Source of the DNA: Bacteroidota bacterium
GTDB taxonomy: Bacteria; Bacteroidota; Bacteroidia; Chitinophagales; Saprospiraceae
Length of the DNA stretch: 11,170 nt
Reading direction: 5' to 3'
Assembly: GCA_024280135.1 (NCBI GenBank)
Contig: JAJRQS010000396.1
Location: 1 to 11,170, forward strand
The position numbers were made by a program, and so were the translations under genes. The notes below the pieces were generated by a model. It did not search any database. It was given only the letters and a program-made list of their open reading frames with translations, and was not told the DNA's origin. Shown here in pieces: positions 8,100-11,170 of the stretch. Each line of letters opens with the position of its first letter. Position 1 is the stretch's first letter.

Positions 8100-8176
8100 A
8101 AGCAGCGTATTTAACATCTTCTGTATTTATAGGAGTGAAATACAACATGTTGATACAATCATCATAAAATCTAATA

Positions 8177-9928
8177 ATGAAAAATTTACTCTTCTTTATC
8201 TTCCTTGGAATACTCACTTTTGCAGCTTGCAAAAAAGAAAATTTTGAGACATTCACGCCACATACAGGAGGATTCGATAGCAAAACTATAACAGCTTCTT
8301 TCTCCGGAATAATAGTGGATGAAAATGAAAAGGGATTGGCTGATGTCACCGTTACCCAAGGTAACCAATCAACGACCACAGATAAAAATGGTATCTTTTT
8401 TTTCAACAAGATATCCGCTACAAATACAAAAGCTTATTTTAAAGCCAATAAAACTGGCTACTTTCATGGTTCAAGGACGATTTTTGCGCAAGCGGATCAA
8501 AACCATCAAGTCCGGATAAAAATGTTACCCAATAATTCAATTGCAACCATTAATAATAGTTCTGGTGGAGAAGTCATTTTACCGCAAGGTGGAAAACTCA
8601 AATTTGATGCGGGAGATGTAGCTCTGCCAAATGGGAACCCTTATTCCGGAACAGTCCATGTAGCAGCACATCGTATAGACCCAACACAAGCTAATGGTCG
8701 TTTTGAAATGCCCGGAGACCTCAGAGGTATTACTAATGAAAATAAAAATGTTGTCCTACAATCCTTTGGCATGATGGCTGTAGAATTAACCGATCCTTCT
8801 GGCAATCTTCTTCAAGTGGCTCCAAACCAAACAGTAGAGATGAGCTTTGATGTACCCACATCGCTTGTATCAAGTGCACCTTCAAGTATTCCCCTTTGGT
8901 ATTTTGATGAATCAACTGGCGATTGGAAAGAAGAAGGTAGCGCTACCCTTACGGGAAATACATACAAAGGTGAGGTCTCTCATTTTTCTTTCTGGAATTA
9001 TGATGCACAGTTTGAAACGGTTTTCTTTGAAGCGAACTTTATAGATGAAGCTGGAAACCCTCTAGTCAATCAAATAATTACCATTACCTTGGATGGATGG
9101 ACTTCTTATGGTGTAACTAATGACGATGGTTGGGTCGGTGGACTTGTGAAAGCGAATGCGACAATGCTGTTAGGCATGATTAATACTTGTAACCAAGATA
9201 AACTTTTACAAGAATTTACCACAACAAGTGCTGATATAAACTTGGGCGTTATTACCGCCATCATAGACAATATGATTACCTATAACGTAACAGGTACTGT
9301 CATCAACTGTGAATCCTTACCTATCACAAACGGATACCTCAGTATCCAAACCCCTAATTGGTATAGCCACTATGTAGTAGGCATAAATGAATCAAACAAT
9401 TTTTCCTTTGTGTACACATCTTGTGATGAATCCAATTCCATAGTAGCTACGGGTTACGATTATGATAACTTTGTACAATCTGAAGCAATGACTTTTAGTC
9501 TATCATCCAACTCAAACATAGGAGAAATCCAAGCCTGCGACATCGTTATTGATGAGTTTTTTACGCTCTTCTACCCTTCAGCTTTAACCGGAAATGATAC
9601 GACGACAACAATGATTCCTCCAAATCTTTGGCTAGGAGGTCAATTAGATTCATACATACAGATAGGTGGTGATAATATGCAATTAGAAGCTATAACCTTT
9701 ATCGCTGATATTGAGGGCTTAACAGATGTTGTTCCAACCACTTATTCTAGTACAACAGTATCTATACAACATACAGCTTTAAATATCGATACAATCTATT
9801 ACGCTCAATGCTTTATTGAAATCACCAAATTCCCCGAAAATATTGGTGAATTCTTGGAAGGTAATGTAACATCTAAAGGTTCAGCACCCATTGTTACAGG
9901 CTCATTTAGAATCAAAAGAACTCAGTAG
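8177..9928 (+). CDS. Multidomain beta-sandwich lipoprotein with carboxypeptidase-regulatory-like and CILP/ZU5-like domains
   Basis: This is a predicted surface or periplasm-facing lipoprotein with lipobox FAAC (cysteine at residue 18). Residues about 41-116 form a carboxypeptidase-regulatory-like Ig domain (SGIIVDENEKGLADVTVT, then TTTDKNGIFFF). Residues about 128-275 look like the ZU5/CILP-type sandwich found in many Bacteroidota lipoproteins: GGEVILPQGGKLKF (130-143), VHVAAHRIDPT (160-170), MPGDLRG (178-184), SFGMMAVELTDPSGN (196-210), then IPLWYFDESTGDWKEEG (238-254) and VSHFSFWNYD (267-276). Two further Ig-like segments follow (about 282-360 and 367-455; FIDEAGNPLVNQIITITLDG begins the first). 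The C-terminal part (460-583) is not recognised. No catalytic motif is visible, so a binding, adhesion or scaffold role is the best inference. An in-frame TAA at 8165-8167 confines the start to this ATG. A terminator follows the stop, so the gene is probably transcribed alone, divergently from the protease. Confidence 0.85.
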   Translation: MKNLLFFIFLGILTFAACKKENFETFTPHTGGFDSKTITASFSGIIVDENEKGLADVTVTQGNQSTTTDKNGIFFFNKISATNTKAYFKANKTGYFHGSRTIFAQADQNHQVRIKMLPNNSIATINNSSGGEVILPQGGKLKFDAGDVALPNGNPYSGTVHVAAHRIDPTQANGRFEMPGDLRGITNENKNVVLQSFGMMAVELTDPSGNLLQVAPNQTVEMSFDVPTSLVSSAPSSIPLWYFDESTGDWKEEGSATLTGNTYKGEVSHFSFWNYDAQFETVFFEANFIDEAGNPLVNQIITITLDGWTSYGVTNDDGWVGGLVKANATMLLGMINTCNQDKLLQEFTTTSADINLGVITAIIDNMITYNVTGTVINCESLPITNGYLSIQTPNWYSHYVVGINESNNFSFVYTSCDESNSIVATGYDYDNFVQSEAMTFSLSSNSNIGEIQACDIVIDEFFTLFYPSALTGNDTTTTMIPPNLWLGGQLDSYIQIGGDNMQLEAITFIADIEGLTDVVPTTYSSTTVSIQHTALNIDTIYYAQCFIEITKFPENIGEFLEGNVTSKGSAPIVTGSFRIKRTQ

Positions 9929-9948
9929 CGTTTTTTAAATTGTGATTT

Positions 9949-9979
9949 AAAGGGGCGGATTTATTCCGCCCCTTTTTTT
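9949..9979 (+). terminator. Rho-independent terminator after the beta-sandwich lipoprotein gene
   Basis: An 11-bp GC-rich stem (AAAGGGGCGGA at 9949-9959, complement at 9965-9975) encloses a 5-nt loop and runs into a seven-T tract (9973-9979). It starts 21 nt after the upstream stop and 46 nt before the BamA-like gene, so that gene likely needs its own promoter. I could not find a convincing one in 9980-10024. Confidence 0.92.
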
Positions 9980-10024
9980 ATTTTCAAACAAACTATTCGC
10001 CTCATTTTACCGTTTTAGACGCTT

Positions 10025-11170
10025 ATGAGATGGTTTTTTATTCTATTCTTACTGACTTCTACCCTACTTCCTGCACAATATAGCTTGGAGATCAATTGTT
10101 CCGACTGTAGTGAGAGAAAGTTTAAATCCGAATTCAAAGATTCCCTTTCAATCATTCAATATTTGCAGCAGCAACGTATTCAATTTTTAGGGGAAGGATT
10201 TGCGGAAGCCTCTTTTGATTCTTTACAAGTCGATAGTACCTTTTACTCAACTTATTTACATTTGGGTAATACATACAGTCTAGCCCTCTTAAACTTAGAT
10301 TCTATTCCGCCCCTATTGCGCCCTTTACACTACTCGCTTGCGCAAAAAGAAGCTAAATTCTCTCCATTAGAACTTAGCGCTTATCTCCAAAATATCGTAT
10401 TACTGGCAACTCAAAATGGCTATCCGCTAGCACAAGTACATCTGGATAGTATTCAACTAAACAACAACCGCCTTTCAGCAAAATTAATTTTACAAAAAGG
10501 TTTTCATATTCAATATGGACAATCCAACATCAAAGGAAATACGGGTATTAAAAATAGTTTTATTCATCAATACTTAAACATTGAGCCTGGTAAACCTTTT
10601 AACATAGACCACCTAGACAAAGTAACCAAACGCATCAACAACTTAGATTTTATGGAGCTAACAGCCCCTCCGAATATTCGTTTTCATGGAAGTGAAGCCA
10701 TTGTCACTTTAAATCTTAAAGAAAAAAAAGCAAATCAATTTAATTTTTTAATAGGGGTTTTACCTAACAATACCGAAACCAAAAAACTGCTACTAGTCGT
10801 AAATGTGTTATTAGATTTTAAGAATATGTTGGGTTATGGGGAACGGTTCTATTTAAAATTTGACCAGACAAGACCTCTGACACAGCAACTAGACTTAAAG
10901 GTTAATTTTCCATATCCCTTTAAACTACCAGTGGGTTTAGAAGCAGATTTTGACCTGTACAAAAGAGACACCAACTACCTAGATGTTGCTAGCCAATTAG
11001 CCGCACAATACTATTTAAAAGGAAATGACTATTTAAAATTTTACTGGCAAAATAAAAGCTCTAACTTATTGACAATCAACAAAACACAATTAATTATATC
11101 AAAAAAACTACCCGATAATTTGGACTACAAATCCAATCTTTTTGGACTAGAATATGGTCTCTCCAAAGTG
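10025..11170 (+). CDS. BamA/TamA-like POTRA and beta-barrel outer-membrane protein (3' partial)
   Basis: This reading frame runs off the right edge with 382 codons visible. It starts with a signal peptide (MRWFFILFLLTSTLLPAQ, probable cleavage after the alanine at 17). The start is fixed by an in-frame TAG six bases upstream of the ATG. Residues about 113-159 look like a POTRA-type beta-alpha-alpha-beta unit (PLELSAYLQN, then ATQNGYPLAQVHLDSIQL). Residues about 160-235 look like the last POTRA: IQYGQSNIKGNTGI, then FIHQYLNIEPGKPFN and ITTFLNLKE-type strands (actual text IVTLNLKEKK). From about 238 the sequence turns into alternating strands beginning FNFLIGVLPNN and LGYGERFYLKF, the usual entry into an Omp85-type barrel. 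Residues 18-105 form a less recognisable N-terminal domain starting with a CxxC (NCSDC, 24-28). The family assembles or translocates proteins at the outer membrane. The short POTRA region suggests a BamA/TamA-like relative and not housekeeping BamA. The terminator just upstream separates it from the preceding gene. Confidence 0.8.
   Translation, partial: MRWFFILFLLTSTLLPAQYSLEINCSDCSERKFKSEFKDSLSIIQYLQQQRIQFLGEGFAEASFDSLQVDSTFYSTYLHLGNTYSLALLNLDSIPPLLRPLHYSLAQKEAKFSPLELSAYLQNIVLLATQNGYPLAQVHLDSIQLNNNRLSAKLILQKGFHIQYGQSNIKGNTGIKNSFIHQYLNIEPGKPFNIDHLDKVTKRINNLDFMELTAPPNIRFHGSEAIVTLNLKEKKANQFNFLIGVLPNNTETKKLLLVVNVLLDFKNMLGYGERFYLKFDQTRPLTQQLDLKVNFPYPFKLPVGLEADFDLYKRDTNYLDVASQLAAQYYLKGNDYLKFYWQNKSSNLLTINKTQLIISKKLPDNLDYKSNLFGLEYGLSKV

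Noticed and set aside
8131..8135. AGGAG as a ribosome binding site for the 8177 gene
   Set aside because: It is about 41 nt upstream of the ATG, too far to act as a Shine-Dalgarno, and an in-frame stop at 8165-8167 prevents an earlier start.
8050..8409. Minus-strand open frame of 119 codons overlapping the start of the beta-sandwich lipoprotein
   Set aside because: Most of it is antisense to a well-supported lipoprotein signal peptide and first domain, and its product has no recognisable features. It is a shadow frame.
1..11170. CRISPR arrays, tRNA/rRNA genes, insertion sequences or phage genes
   Set aside because: No regularly spaced repeats, cloverleaf-like sequences, transposase motifs or long terminal inverted repeats were seen on either strand by eye.

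Overview
The window looks like ordinary chromosomal sequence from a low-GC member of the Bacteroidota. The evidence is a SusC/SusD-type outer-membrane nutrient-uptake pair, several lipoproteins with Bacteroidota-style signal peptides, starts without clear Shine-Dalgarno sequences, and a candidate -7 element matching the phylum's TAnnTTTG consensus. The gene mix (M64-like protease, CILP/ZU5-like lipoprotein, DUF3179 lipoprotein, free-standing TonB C-terminal domain) would fit a free-living Saprospiria- or Flavobacteriia-like organism, but I cannot place it more finely.

Layout, left to right. (1) Positions 1-3122: a SusC-like TonB-dependent receptor whose 5' end lies outside the window. Its SusD-like lipoprotein partner follows after 3 nt (3126-4559), and a strong hairpin terminator (4583-4621) closes the operon. 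(2) 4692-5699, plus strand: a divergent DUF3179 lipoprotein with a candidate Bacteroidota promoter element just upstream. (3) 6178-7959 and 5696-6136, minus strand: a likely two-gene operon encoding a secreted M64-like zinc peptidase and then a small free-standing TonB C-terminal domain. The small gene's stop overlaps the DUF3179 gene's stop in a tail-to-tail arrangement. (4) 7960-8176: a 217-bp divergent intergenic region containing short inverted repeats. (5) 8177-9928, plus strand: a multidomain beta-sandwich lipoprotein, followed by a second strong terminator (9949-9979). (6) 10025 to the right edge, plus strand: the N-terminal part of a BamA/TamA-like outer-membrane protein with POTRA-like domains and the start of a beta-barrel. 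It continues past the window.

Almost every product is predicted to act at the cell envelope. SusC and SusD should form one TonB-driven uptake complex. The protease and the beta-sandwich lipoprotein are transcribed divergently and could be co-regulated. No mobile element, CRISPR array, tRNA or rRNA was seen. I did not find a clearly new multi-gene system. The best second looks are the divergent DUF3179 protein that lacks family-typical His and Cys positions, the Cys-rich M64-like protease paired with a TonB domain that has no membrane anchor, and the unusual N-terminus of the BamA-like protein.
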